Positions 16,921 through 28,801 of a stretch of 64,000 nt of DNA are shown piece by piece. The position numbers were made by a program, and so were the translations under genes. Location of the stretch: assembly GCF_025639885.1 (NCBI RefSeq), contig NZ_CP106738.1, positions 1,054,001-1,118,000 on the forward strand. The letters run 5' to 3'. Origin of the DNA: Roseovarius pelagicus. GTDB taxonomy: Bacteria > Pseudomonadota > Alphaproteobacteria > Rhodobacterales > Rhodobacteraceae. The first letter of the stretch is position 1, and each line of letters begins with the position of its first letter. The notes beneath the pieces were generated by a model. The model saw nothing but the letters and a program-made list of their open reading frames with translations. It was not told where the DNA came from and made no database searches.

Positions 16921-17619
16921 TCACCCCCCACGGTCATCAATCAAGGGGCTTGGTTTGGCAAACGCCACGAGATCGGCCTGATCCGTGATGCTGATGCGGT
17001 TGCCGTCGACGACAACGCCGTAGGGACGGAGCCCCTTGAATGCCCGGCTGAGGTTTTCCGGGGTCATGCCCAGAAACGAGGCCAGTCGTCGCTTTTCATA
17101 GGGGAGAGCAAACTGTGGTGCACCCGCCTGACGGTTCTGTTCGCGCAAGAGGTAGTTTGCCAACCGTTCAAGTGACGTGCGCAGCTTGAGATCTTTGGTG
17201 TTCTTGACCACCGCCCGATAACAATCGGCCAGTTCGTTCACAACAGCGCGCGCAAATTCGACGTCCTCGCCGAACACCCGCCGGACATCCTGTGACGGAA
17301 TGAGGGCGATCCGGCTTTTCTCTAACGTTCGTGCCGACATCAGGTAGGGCGCATCCCGGACCGCAGCCGCCAGAATAAAGGTTGATACCGGGCGCACCGT
17401 TGCCAGCGACGTTTCCCGTGTGTGCCAGGAAGAGAACAGCTCTACCGAACCAGCAAGCACGATGTGCAAGAAATCGCTGGGATCACCTTCGGTAATCAAC
17501 TCCACATGCTGCGGAAAGTTCTGCACATAGGCCGCTTGCATCAGATCGTGGAAATGCCCCTCAGCCACGGTGGAAAAGATCGCAAGCTGGCGTATTTCGG
17601 GATGATACGTTTCAAACAT
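16921..17619 (-). CDS. narR: NarR-like Crp/Fnr-family regulator
   Basis: A 232-residue regulator with an N-terminal cyclic-nucleotide-like beta-roll (ELITEGDPSDFLHIVLAGSVELFS) and a C-terminal winged helix whose recognition segment is RRLASFLGMTPENLSRAFKGL. The N-terminus lacks the cysteine cluster of FNR, and only one cysteine (ADCYR) is visible, so it should not hold an oxygen-sensing Fe-S cluster. NarR of Paracoccus has this form and activates narKGHJI in response to nitrate or nitrite. It diverges from narK. Confidence 0.8.
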   Translation of the reverse strand: MFETYHPEIRQLAIFSTVAEGHFHDLMQAAYVQNFPQHVELITEGDPSDFLHIVLAGSVELFSSWHTRETSLATVRPVSTFILAAAVRDAPYLMSARTLEKSRIALIPSQDVRRVFGEDVEFARAVVNELADCYRAVVKNTKDLKLRTSLERLANYLLREQNRQAGAPQFALPYEKRRLASFLGMTPENLSRAFKGLRPYGVVVDGNRISITDQADLVAFAKPSPLIDDRGG

Positions 17620-17635
17620 GGGACCCGTTCACATT

Positions 17636-17649
17636 TTGATTTCGAACAA
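17636..17649. promoter_or_regulatory. FNR/NarR-type box near narR start
   Basis: TTGATTTCGAACAA fits TTGAT-N4-ATCAA with one mismatch. It lies 16 bp upstream of the narR start codon, so it could serve narR autoregulation. Confidence 0.4.
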
Positions 17650-17663
17650 AATCGATCAATTCA

Positions 17664-17677
17664 TTGATAAATGTCAA
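17664..17677. promoter_or_regulatory. FNR/NNR-type box in the narR-narK gap
   Basis: TTGATAAATGTCAA fits TTGAT-N4-ATCAA with one mismatch (GTCAA half). It is in the middle of the divergent gap and could act on either gene. Confidence 0.5.
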
Positions 17678-17778
17678 TTCAAAACCTGACGATTGCCTTC
17701 CATCGACTTGATGCGAGCCCAGCCCAGGCCTGACCAAATTTGTACCAATAATTATTTCGACCCGGTCAACCCTGATAT

Positions 17779-17792
17779 TTGACTTCGATCAA
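17779..17792. promoter_or_regulatory. FNR/NarR-type box upstream of narK
   Basis: TTGACTTCGATCAA fits TTGAY-N4-ATCAA. Its centre is about 86 bp before the narK start codon. A start of transcription near 17827 would put it at the usual -41.5 activator position. It is the best candidate for the activator site of narKGHJI. Confidence 0.55.
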
Positions 17793-17871
17793 TCCAGTGG
17801 CACGGCGGGGGCGCCATCACACTCCCAAACAACAGGGTGCGTTCGCACACCCTCATCTGGAAGGATTTGTA

Positions 17872-20556
17872 ATGTCCCCCCATGCCCAATCGTCAAGCGA
17901 TCAGAGCCGGGCCCTTGGCCTGAGTACGCTCGCCTTTACGTTGAACTTTGCCGTCTGGACGATCTTTGCCATCATCGGTGTGCAGATCAAAACCGAACTG
18001 GGACTGAGTGAAACCCAATTCGGGATATTGGTGGCGACGCCAATCCTGACGGGGTCCCTGACCCGTCTGATCCTCGGTATCTGGACCGAGCAATTTGGCG
18101 GTCGCATCGTGTTCCCGTTGCAGATGTTGCTGGCTGCAACGGCGACATGGCTGCTGACGATGGCCGAAACCTATCCAATGTTCCTGCTGGCCGCCCTCGG
18201 TGTCGGGCTGGCGGGTGGCTCGTTCGCGATTGGCGTTGCTTATGTCTCGCACTGGTATCCGCGTGAAAAACAGGGCACAGCACTAGGGATTTTCGGCGCT
18301 GGCAACGTCGGAGCCGCCGTGACCAAGTTTGGCGCGCCCTTTGTAATGGTCGCCTATGGATGGGAAGCCGTCGCCAATGTTTGGGCGCTTGGTTTGGCTG
18401 CAATCGCAATCGTTTTTTTCCTGTTTGCCAAGAATGACCCGGTGTTCGAGGCGCGCCGCAAATCCGGCGCCAAAGCGGCGACGATCTTCCAGCAACTGGC
18501 CCCGCTAAAGAACATGCAGGTCTGGCGGTTTTCGCTCTACTATTTCTTTGTTTTCGGGGCTTTCGTCGCTCTCGCGCTGTGGTTGCCGCACTATCTGGTG
18601 GATGTCTACAGCGTCGATATTCGTACCGCAGGTATGGCTGCTGCCGCCTTCTCGCTCTCTGCCAGCATCTTTCGCGCGTATGGTGGCCACCTGAGCGATC
18701 GGTTCGGCGCGCGCAAAGTGATGTACTGGACGTTCGGCTTTTCGCTGATCATGCTGTTCATGCTGTCCTATCCGCCGACCACCTACACGGTCCACGCGGT
18801 TGCAGGCGATATCACCTTTTCCACACGCATGGGCTTTGGTGCCTTTGTGTTGGCGATCTTTGCGCTCGGTTTCTTCATGAGTCTGGGCAAGGCAGCAGTC
18901 TATAAACATATTCCGGCCTACTATCCTGATAATGTCGGCTCGGTCGGCGGTCTGGTGGGGATGATCGGGGGGCTTGGTGGCTTTGTCCTGCCGATCATCT
19001 TCGGTGCGCTTCTGGATCTCACCGGTATCTACACCACCTGTTTTGCGTTCCTGTTCATACTGGTCGGCATCGCGTTGACATGGATGCACTTTGCCGTGCG
19101 CAACATGGAAGCCGCCAACCCAACAGTGCCACGCGCGCAACTACCGGAATTGCCCGAATTCGAAGGCATGCCGATCCCCGAAGCCCCCGCAGCTGCAGTG
19201 CTGACTGAATGGGAGCCGGAAAACGCCGAATTCTGGGATGCCAAAGGCCGCAAGATCGCCCGGCGCAACCTCTGGATCTCGATCCCTGCCCTGCTGCTGG
19301 CGTTCTCGGTCTGGATGGTCTGGTCAGTCGTGGTGGCCCGGTTGCCCGCCATCGGCTTCGACTTTGAACAGGGTCAGCTTTTCTGGCTGGCGGCGCTGCC
19401 CGGCCTGTCCGGTGCGACACTGCGCATCTTCTACAGCTTCATGGTCCCGATCTTTGGCGGGCGGCTCTGGACAACGCTCTCTACCGCGTCCTTGCTCTTG
19501 CCTGCGATGGGGATAGGGTATGCCGTACAGAACCCTGAAACACCCTACCTGATCTTTCTGGTGCTGGCGCTGCTCTGTGGCTTTGGCGGCGGTAACTTTG
19601 CCTCGTCGATGGCCAATATCAGCTTTTTCTACCCCAAGGCGGAAAAGGGCAATGCACTGGCGCTGAATGCCGGGCTGGGCAATCTGGGCGTGTCGGTCAT
19701 GCAGTTTCTTGTGCCGGTGGTCATCACGATGGGCGTCTTTGGCGCACTTGGTGGCGATCCACAGCCGCTCTCGGATGGGGGGCAACTGTGGCTGCAAAAC
19801 GCCGGGTTCGTCTGGGTACCCTTTATCGTACTGGCAACTATCGCGGCCTATCTGGGCATGAACGACATTGCTTCGGCGAAGTCATCGTTTTCCGATCAGG
19901 CGATCATTTTCAGCCGCAAGCACAACTGGATCATGTGTATCCTCTACACCGGCACCTTTGGCAGCTTTATCGGCTATGCCGCCGGTTTCCCACTACTGAT
20001 GAAAACCCAGTTCCCCGAAGTGAACGTGCTGCAATACGCCTTCCTCGGCCCGCTTGTCGGTGCGCTCAGCCGGGCGGGCACGGGATGGATATCAGACCGT
20101 TTTGGCGGCGGGCGCGTGACCTTCTGGACCTTCGCGGGCATGATCGTCGCGGTCTATGGCGTGCTCCAATTCCTGCCCTCCGAGGCAAACACGGCGGGCA
20201 ATTTCTGGGGCTTCTTCGCCTGCTTCATGGCGCTGTTCTTCCTGACCGGCGTGGGCAACGCATCCACGTTCCAGATGATCCCCTCAATCATGCGTCAGGA
20301 AATACCACGCCTGATGCCGGAACTCGACGAGGCGGCAACGCGCACACAGTCGGAACGCGAAAGTGCTGCAATCATCGCCTTTACGTCGGCCATCGCAGCC
20401 TATGGCGCGTTCTTCATCCCCAAGAGCTACGGCACCTCAATCGCCGTGACAGGGGCACCAAACGGCGCGCTTTGGGCCTTCCTCGGGTTCTACGCCATCT
20501 GCGCCGTGATCTGCTGGGTATTCTACAGCCGCAAGTCTGCCCCGGTTCCCTGCTGA
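17872..20556 (+). CDS. narK: Fused NarK1-NarK2 nitrate/nitrite transporter
   Basis: An 894-residue membrane protein made of two complete major-facilitator domains in one chain, each with about 12 helices. The first spans roughly residues 15-430 (LSTLAFTLNFAVWTIFAIIG...) and the second about 480-890 (RNLWISIPALLLAFSVWMVWSVV...). Each half has the NarK-type glycine-rich signature (GAGNVGAAVTKFGAP; LNAGLGNLGVSVMQF). Such fusions are known from Paracoccus, where NarK1 acts as nitrate/proton symporter and NarK2 as nitrate/nitrite antiporter. GGAAGG precedes the start at 17872. It heads the nar operon. Confidence 0.92.
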   Translation: MSPHAQSSSDQSRALGLSTLAFTLNFAVWTIFAIIGVQIKTELGLSETQFGILVATPILTGSLTRLILGIWTEQFGGRIVFPLQMLLAATATWLLTMAETYPMFLLAALGVGLAGGSFAIGVAYVSHWYPREKQGTALGIFGAGNVGAAVTKFGAPFVMVAYGWEAVANVWALGLAAIAIVFFLFAKNDPVFEARRKSGAKAATIFQQLAPLKNMQVWRFSLYYFFVFGAFVALALWLPHYLVDVYSVDIRTAGMAAAAFSLSASIFRAYGGHLSDRFGARKVMYWTFGFSLIMLFMLSYPPTTYTVHAVAGDITFSTRMGFGAFVLAIFALGFFMSLGKAAVYKHIPAYYPDNVGSVGGLVGMIGGLGGFVLPIIFGALLDLTGIYTTCFAFLFILVGIALTWMHFAVRNMEAANPTVPRAQLPELPEFEGMPIPEAPAAAVLTEWEPENAEFWDAKGRKIARRNLWISIPALLLAFSVWMVWSVVVARLPAIGFDFEQGQLFWLAALPGLSGATLRIFYSFMVPIFGGRLWTTLSTASLLLPAMGIGYAVQNPETPYLIFLVLALLCGFGGGNFASSMANISFFYPKAEKGNALALNAGLGNLGVSVMQFLVPVVITMGVFGALGGDPQPLSDGGQLWLQNAGFVWVPFIVLATIAAYLGMNDIASAKSSFSDQAIIFSRKHNWIMCILYTGTFGSFIGYAAGFPLLMKTQFPEVNVLQYAFLGPLVGALSRAGTGWISDRFGGGRVTFWTFAGMIVAVYGVLQFLPSEANTAGNFWGFFACFMALFFLTGVGNASTFQMIPSIMRQEIPRLMPELDEAATRTQSERESAAIIAFTSAIAAYGAFFIPKSYGTSIAVTGAPNGALWAFLGFYAICAVICWVFYSRKSAPVPC

Positions 20557-20572
20557 ACCATTGAAAGCCAGT

Positions 20573-20593
20573 GCGCCCGGCATGTCCGGGCGC
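20573..20593 (+). promoter_or_regulatory. Hairpin between narK and narG
   Basis: Perfect 8-bp stem GCGCCCGG and CCGGGCGC around the loop CATGT, without a T-tract. It is placed to set relative narK and narG mRNA levels by processing or attenuation rather than to end transcription. Confidence 0.4.
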
Positions 20594-20618
20594 TGCCCGC
20601 CAAAAACAGGAGAATGAC

Positions 20619-23600
20619 ATGAGCCATCTGCTCGACAGACTGAACTTCCTCCAATCCAAGGAATTGGAAAAATTCTCGAACGGTCACGGCCAGGTGACTC
20701 GCGAAGATCGCGCATGGGAAGACACCTATCGCAATCGCTGGCGGCACGACAAAATCGTGCGCTCAACCCACGGAGTGAACTGTACCGGATCATGCAGCTG
20801 GAAAATCTACGTCAAATCCGGGATCGTCACATGGGAAACCCAGCAGACGGACTATCCACGCACCCGGGCCGACCTGCCCAATCACGAACCCCGCGGCTGT
20901 GCCCGCGGTGCCAGCTATAGCTGGTATCTGTATTCTGCCAACCGGGTGAAAAACCCGCTGGTGCGTGGCAAGCTGATGAAGGTCTGGCGAAAGATGCGCG
21001 AGACCATGCAGCCAATCGAGGCATGGACCAAGCTACAGAACGACCCGATCCTGCGCGCCTCTTACGTGGAATCGCGCGGCAAGGGCGGGTTCGTACGCGC
21101 CACATGGGACGAAGCCACCGAAATCACCGCCGCCGCCAACGCCTATACAGTCAAGACATACGGGCCCGACCGCGTGTTCGGTTTCTCGCCCATTCCCGCG
21201 ATGTCGATGGTCAGCTATGCCGCCGGATCACGCTATCTGTCGCTGCTGGGTGGCGTGTGCATGTCGTTCTACGACTGGTATTGCGACCTGCCCCCCGCCA
21301 GCCCCCAGACATGGGGCGAACAGACTGACGTGCCCGAAAGCGCCGATTGGTACAACGCCGGTTATCTGCTGCTGTGGGGGTCGAACGTGCCGCAGACCCG
21401 GACGCCCGACGCGCATTTCTATACCGAGGCCCGCTACAAGGGTACCAAATCCGCCGTCATCTGCCCCGACTATTCCGAAGCGGCTAAATTCGGTGATGTC
21501 TGGCTTAATGCCAAGCAGGGTACCGATGCGGCACTGGCCATGGCCTTTGGCCATGTGATCCTGCGCGAATTCCATCTCGACCGGCAGTCCGAATATTTCG
21601 ACGATTATACCCGTAAATATTCCGACTTCCCCATGCTGGTGAAGCTGGAGGAGAAAGACGGCCGTCTTGTGCCGGGACGTTTCCTGCGCGCCGACGATCT
21701 GGACGGCAAGCTGGGAGAGGATAACAATCCCGAGTGGAAGACCGTCGCCTTTGACGAAACATCGGGCGCGCTCGTCGCCCCTAACGGGTCAGTCGGCTAT
21801 CGCTGGGGCGAGGATGGTGAATGGAACCTTGAGGAGCGCGCCAAAGGCAAAGATGTGCGTCTCAAGACCACATTCGTCTTGGATGTGGACCATGATGATG
21901 TGGCTCAGGTCGACTTTCCCTATTTCGGCGGTGTGGCAACCAAGCACTTCGCCACGGACGCCAAGCACCCTGACATACTGACACGCAACATCCCCATCAA
22001 AACGGTCAAGACGGCCGACGGCGATGTTCAGGTCGCCACGGTCTTTGATCTGTTCTGCGCCAATTACGGCCTCGACCGGGGACTGGGCGGCGAGTGGGTC
22101 ACGGCAGACTATGCCGACGACATGCCCGGAACGCCTGCCTGGGCGGAAAAGATCACCGGCGTGAAGGCAGACAAGATCATCCACGTCGCACGCGAATTCG
22201 CAGACAACGCGGAGAAAACCCAAGGCAAGTCGATGGTGATCATCGGGGCCGCGATGAACCACTGGTACCACATGGACATGAACTATCGCGGTGTCATCAA
22301 CATGCTGGTGATGTGCGGCTGCGTCGGTCAGTCCGGCGGCGGATGGGCGCATTACGTGGGTCAGGAAAAGCTGCGTCCGCAAACCGGCTGGCAACCATTG
22401 GCATTCGGTCTGGACTGGAGCCGCCCCCCCCGCCACATGAACGCCACCAGCGCGTGGTATGCGCACACCGATCAGTGGCGGTATGAGACGCTGGAGGCCA
22501 AGGAAATCCTGTCGCCCACGGCGCCAGCGGGCGATTGGGACATCAACCTGATCGACTATAACATTCGCGCCGAGCGCATGGGCTGGCTGCCCTCAGCGCC
22601 GCAACTGAAAACCAATCCGCTGGAGGTGGCCAAGGCCGCCAAGGCGGCAGGCAAGGAAATCCCTGCCTACGTGACAGAGCAGTTGAAATCCGGCGCACTG
22701 GAAATGTCCTGCGAGGACCCTGACGATCCGGCGAACTGGCCGCGCAACCTATTTGTCTGGCGCTCGAACCTGCTGGGATCAAGCGGCAAGGGGCATGAAT
22801 ATTTCCTCAAGCACCTGCTGGGCACGCAACACGGCGTCATGGGTAAGGATCTGGGCGAGGATGGCGGTCAAATGCCGAAAGAGGCGAAATGGCATGACGA
22901 AGCGCCGCGCGGCAAGCTGGACCTGCTGGTCACGATCGACTTCCGCATGTCCACCACGTGCGTCTATTCCGACATCGTTTTGCCAACGGCCAGCTGGTAC
23001 GAAAAGGACGATATGAACACGTCCGACATGCACCCGTTCATTCACCCGCTTCAGGCGGCTGTAGACCCGGCGTATGAGAGTAAATCGGACTGGGAGATCT
23101 TCAAATCCATCGCCAAGAAATTCCAGCAGATTGCGCCGGAAGCGTTAGGTGTGGAAACCGATATCGTGGCGCTGCCCATTTTGCACGACACCCCTGCCGA
23201 GATTGCGCAGGATCAGGTCAAGGACTGGAAGAAAGGCGAATGCGATCTGATCCCCGGCAAGACCGCGCCAAACTACATCGCGGTCGAGCGGGATTACTCT
23301 ACCATCTATGATCGCTTCACATCGCTCGGTCCGTTGCTGGGCAAGCTCGGCAATGGTGGCAAGGGGATCAACTGGAACACCGACGACGAGATTGAAAACC
23401 TTGCCGCGCTGAACGGTGTACAGCTGGATGGTTCGGCAGCAGGCCGTCCAAAGATCGACACCGCGATTGACGCCTGCGAAGTGATCCTGATGCTGGCACC
23501 CGAAACCAATGGCGAGGTAGCAGTCAAGGCGTGGCAGGCACTGGAAAAGGCCACCGGGCGCAAACACACCCACTTGGCCGATGGCGAACACCACAACAAG

Positions 23601-24343
23601 ATCCGGTTCCGTGACATCGCCGCACAACCGCGCAAGATCATCTCGTCGCCCACATGGTCGGGCATCGAGAGCGAGAAGGTCAGCTATAACGCGGGTTACA
23701 CCAACGTGCATGAGTTGATCCCGTGGCGCACGCTGACCGGGCGGCAACAACTCTATCAGGATCACCTGTGGATGCGGGCCTTTGGCGAGGGGCTGATGTC
23801 CTATCGCCCGCCTGTCGACCTCAAAACCATCACGGAAGCCGTGCAGGATGATGGTGACACGCTGGTGCTGAACTTTATCACCCCGCACCAAAAATGGGGC
23901 ATCCACTCGACCTATACCGACAACCTGCTGATGCTGACGCTCAACCGCGGTGGCCCGGTTGTGTGGCTCAGCGAGGTCGACGCGAAATCGGCGGGTATCG
24001 TCGATAATGACTGGATCGAGGTCTATAACATCAACGGCGCACTGACAGCGCGCGCTGTGGTCAGCCAGCGGATCAAGGAAGGCAGCACCTTCATGTATCA
24101 CGCGCAGGAAAAGATCGTGAACACCCCCGGTTCGGAAAAGACCGGCAATCGCGGCGGCATCCACAACTCTGTCACCCGCACCACGCTGAAGCCCACCCAT
24201 ATGATCGGCGGCTACGCCCATCAGTCCTATGGCTTCAACTACTACGGCACCGTCGGCAGCAACCGCGATGAGTTCGTCATCGTGCGCAAAATGAAAAAAG
24301 TGGACTGGCTCGACCAGCCAGCGACCGAAAAGGAGGCAGCACA

Positions 24344-24347
<4 letters not shown>
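20619..24347 (+). CDS. narG: NarG, nitrate reductase catalytic subunit
   Basis: A 1242-residue Mo-bisMGD protein, the usual NarG length. The N-terminus has HGVNCTGSCSW, with the His and Cys of the FS0 iron-sulfur cluster, and the molybdenum-aspartate region (FYDWYCDLPPASPQTWGEQ). No cleavable signal is seen; the protein acts on the cytoplasmic face of the membrane as part of NarGHI, reducing nitrate with quinol electrons. CAGGAG precedes the ATG at 20619. It overlaps narH by 4 bp (ATGA). Confidence 0.97.
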
Positions 24348-25867
<1,520 letters not shown>

Positions 25868-25868
25868 C

Positions 25869-26570
25869 ATGGACCGCACCCTGAAAGCACTATCCCTGAT
25901 ACTGAGTTACCCGACCCGCGAGCTGCAGCACGCGATACCCGAAATCGGAGGCGTCCTGAGTTCGGAGAGGCGATTGACAGCAGCAGCGCGTCGGGCGTTG
26001 CGCCCGCTCATGGAGGAGTTGAGCGGGCGCGACATTTATGATCTGGAAGAGCAGTTCGTGCTGCTGTTCGATCGGTCGCGTACGCTATCACTCAACCTCT
26101 TTGAGCATGTGCATGGTGAAAGCCGCGACAGGGGTGGCGCGATGGTTTCGCTGATCGAGACCTATCGCGAACACGGGTTTGATCCGTCCACCTCTGAATT
26201 GCCCGACCATTTGCCGGTGCTGCTGGAATTCTTGTCAATGGTTCCCGCAGATGAGGCGCGCGAGATACTGGCCGACGCGGCCCATATCTTTGCCGCTCTG
26301 CGCGAACGGCTGGAACGCCGCGAGAGCAGCTATGCGGCGGTCTTCGATGCATTGTTGCAGTTGTCCGGTGCCAAGGCGGACCAAACTGCCGTGGCCGAGA
26401 TGCTGAAGGCCGAGGAGGTCGATCCAAACGACCTTGAGGCGCTCGATGCAGTCTGGGAGGAAACCGAAGTCAGCTTCGGTCCCGATCCCAACGCTGGCTG
26501 CCCGCAGGTGCGTGACATGCTCTCGCGTATGGACACGCCCATCAACCCCGCGCCGCATGCGGCAGAATAG
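25869..26570 (+). CDS. narJ: NarJ, nitrate reductase assembly chaperone
   Basis: A 233-residue soluble helical protein of the NarJ/TorD family (LSLILSYPTRELQHAIPEI; LEEQFVLLFDRSRTLSLNLFEHVHGESRDRG). NarJ binds apo-NarG and helps insert the molybdenum cofactor before membrane docking; it is not part of the mature enzyme. The start is 1 bp after the narH stop. Confidence 0.93.
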   Translation: MDRTLKALSLILSYPTRELQHAIPEIGGVLSSERRLTAAARRALRPLMEELSGRDIYDLEEQFVLLFDRSRTLSLNLFEHVHGESRDRGGAMVSLIETYREHGFDPSTSELPDHLPVLLEFLSMVPADEAREILADAAHIFAALRERLERRESSYAAVFDALLQLSGAKADQTAVAEMLKAEEVDPNDLEALDAVWEETEVSFGPDPNAGCPQVRDMLSRMDTPINPAPHAAE

Positions 26571-26582
26571 GGAGGATCAGAC

Positions 26583-27326
26583 ATGCTATTTGCCAATTTC
26601 GATATCAACTACTTCATCTTTGGGATCATGCCCTATATCGCACTGACGGTGCTCATCGTGGGGTGCATTGCACGGTATGAACGCGATCCTTTCACATGGA
26701 AATCCTCGTCAAGCCAGCTGTTGCGCCGCAAACAGCTGATCTGGGGCTCCATCCTCTTTCACGTCGGGATCCTCACGGTGTTCTTTGGCCATCTCATAGG
26801 CCTGTTCACACCGATTTGGTTGATCGACGCATTGGGCGTCCCGCATGGCCTGAAACAATGGATGGCTGTCATTGTCGGCGGCACTGCCGGGATCGCAGCA
26901 CTGATCGGTGCGTCCATGTTGCTGCATCGTAGGCTCTTTGATCCGCGCATCCGCGTGACGTCCAGTTTTGCCGATATCCTGATTCTGGTGCTGATCTGGG
27001 TCCAGCTCTTTGTCGGGTTGGGCACAATTATCCTGACGCTGGAGCATATGGACGGGGTGGAAATGGTCCGCTTCATGACCTGGAGCCAGAGCGTGGTCAC
27101 GCTGGAACTCAACGCATGGGCAGACGTGATCGACGTGCATTGGCTCTATAAGTTCCACATCCTGCTGGGCCTGATCATCGTCACGCTCTTTCCGTTCACC
27201 CGGCTGGTCCACATGATCTCGGGGCTGGCGGCACCATTCCGCTACCTCTTGCGACCGGGGTATCAGGTGGTCCGGTCGCGGCGGCAGAAGCCCCTGCCCT
27301 CGCGCAAAAGCACACCGGCGGAGTAA
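26583..27326 (+). CDS. narI: NarI, cytochrome b subunit of nitrate reductase
   Basis: A 247-residue membrane protein with five helices. The haem-ligand histidines appear in FHVGILTVFFGH and DVHWLYKFHILLGL. NarI oxidises quinol at the periplasmic side and passes electrons to NarH. GGGAGG precedes the start, 12 bp after narJ. Its end carries the ribosome site of the next gene, 5 bp downstream. Confidence 0.95.
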   Translation: MLFANFDINYFIFGIMPYIALTVLIVGCIARYERDPFTWKSSSSQLLRRKQLIWGSILFHVGILTVFFGHLIGLFTPIWLIDALGVPHGLKQWMAVIVGGTAGIAALIGASMLLHRRLFDPRIRVTSSFADILILVLIWVQLFVGLGTIILTLEHMDGVEMVRFMTWSQSVVTLELNAWADVIDVHWLYKFHILLGLIIVTLFPFTRLVHMISGLAAPFRYLLRPGYQVVRSRRQKPLPSRKSTPAE

Positions 27327-27331
27327 CCCCG

Positions 27332-28129
27332 ATGAACAAGGCTCGTTTTCCCGACCTCATTGTAAACGGCGAAACCGTTACCCATGCGGATATTGCCGCC
27401 GAGGCCCAGAACCACACAGGCCCCAAGGGCAAGCCTGGCATCGCGTGGCGCAAGGCGGCACATGCGCTGACGGTGCGCATGCTGCTGCTGCAAGAGGCGC
27501 GCAAACGCGGCATGACCGCCGATTGCCGCGAGCTGTCGCCGGGGAGGTTTGAAACAGAGGAGGAGGCCCTGATCCGGGGCCTTCTCGAAACCGAGATCAA
27601 CGTGAACACGCCGACCCAAGACGCTGTGTACGCCGAATGGGCGCACGATCCCAGCCGGTTCCGGGCCCCGCCGCTGTGGGAGGTGTCGCATATTCTGATC
27701 GCCTGCGATCCACGCGACGAGGTCGAGCGCGACAAGACCCGATCGCGCGCAGAGGAACTGGCGATCCGCGCGACCTCTGGTAACGAGGATTTCGCAGAGC
27801 TTGCACGCGCGCACAGTGATTGCGGGTCGCGTGCAAACGGCGGCCAACTGGGCCAGATGAGCCCCGGCGATGCGGTGCCAGAATTTGAATCCGCGTTGCG
27901 CCAAATGGCCGACCGTGAGGTTTCGGCCAGTCCAGTACTCACCCGACATGGATGGCACGTCATCCGCATGGACGCTGTCGCATACGGGGACACCCTGCCG
28001 TTTGACGCTGTCAAACCACAGATTGCTGCCGCGATGGAAAAGGCCGCGTGGGCCCATGCTTCGCGCAGCTTTGTCGGAGCGTTGATGGCAAAGGCCGATA
28101 TCTCGGGATTACCCAAGCAGCCGGAGTAG
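27332..28129 (+). CDS. PpiC-type peptidyl-prolyl isomerase in the nar operon
   Basis: A 265-residue protein with a parvulin rotamase domain at about 125-225 (WEVSHILIACDPRD; FAELARAHSDCGSRANGGQLGQMSPGDAVPEFESAL; HGWHVIRMD). There is no signal peptide, so it resembles the cytoplasmic NifM-like group that assists metalloenzyme maturation. It begins 5 bp after narI and probably helps NarGHI fold; that role is inferred from context only. Confidence 0.82.
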   Translation: MNKARFPDLIVNGETVTHADIAAEAQNHTGPKGKPGIAWRKAAHALTVRMLLLQEARKRGMTADCRELSPGRFETEEEALIRGLLETEINVNTPTQDAVYAEWAHDPSRFRAPPLWEVSHILIACDPRDEVERDKTRSRAEELAIRATSGNEDFAELARAHSDCGSRANGGQLGQMSPGDAVPEFESALRQMADREVSASPVLTRHGWHVIRMDAVAYGDTLPFDAVKPQIAAAMEKAAWAHASRSFVGALMAKADISGLPKQPE

Positions 28130-28186
28130 CGGGGATGGGCGTGCACAACACAGCGTCGGTCAAGAATACCAGAAAGGGCGAACCCC

Positions 28187-28801
28187 ATGCTGGATGATCT
28201 TCTCAAACGCAATCGCGATTGGTCAGAGCAGCGGTGCGCCGAAGAATCGGGTTATTTTTCGCGCTTGTCTGACCAGCAGACGCCCGACTTTTTCTGGATT
28301 GGTTGTTCGGACAGCCGCGTTCCCGCGAATGTCATTGCCGGGCTGGACCCCGGCGAGGTGTTCGTTCATCGCAACGTGGCGAATGTCATTCACAGCACGG
28401 ACATGAGCCTGCTGTCCGCGCTCGAATTTGCGGTTGAGGTGCTGCATATCCGCGAAATCATCCTGTGCGGCCATTACGGCTGTGGAGGCGTTCGCGCAGC
28501 AACCGAAGATTTGCCCCATGGGCTGGCGGACCACTGGCTGGAGCCAATTCGCCGGTTGACCCGCGCCTATGCGGTCGATCTGACACAGACGACAGGTGCC
28601 GAAACCCGCCGTGACAGGCTGGCAGAACTGAACGTGATCGAGGGCGTGACCCGCATCGCGGAAACACCGATCCTGCAACGCGCATGGGCGCGCGGCGAAA
28701 ACGTCGCCATCCACGGGCTGGTTTACGGGCTAAAGGATGGTCGATTGAACGACCTTGATTGCACGATTTCACGCGGATTTTTTGGATCAGGAGGTCGCTA
28801 G
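28187..28801 (+). CDS. Beta-class carbonic anhydrase
   Basis: A 204-residue protein with the beta-carbonic-anhydrase zinc motifs CSDSRVPAN and HYGCGG, at the spacing seen in the Can/CynT type (CGHYGCGGVRAA). It interconverts CO2 and bicarbonate. It lies inside the nar operon with its stop codon immediately before moeA. Its role here is not obvious: it might serve CO2 fixation during lithotrophic growth or pH/bicarbonate balance during nitrate respiration. Confidence 0.9.
   Translation: MLDDLLKRNRDWSEQRCAEESGYFSRLSDQQTPDFFWIGCSDSRVPANVIAGLDPGEVFVHRNVANVIHSTDMSLLSALEFAVEVLHIREIILCGHYGCGGVRAATEDLPHGLADHWLEPIRRLTRAYAVDLTQTTGAETRRDRLAELNVIEGVTRIAETPILQRAWARGENVAIHGLVYGLKDGRLNDLDCTISRGFFGSGGR

Noticed and set aside
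17655..17668. ATCAATTCATTGAT palindrome in the narR-narK gap
   Set aside because: The half-sites are in the inverse order to an FNR box (ATCAA then TTGAT). It arises from overlap of neighbouring sites, so it was not counted.
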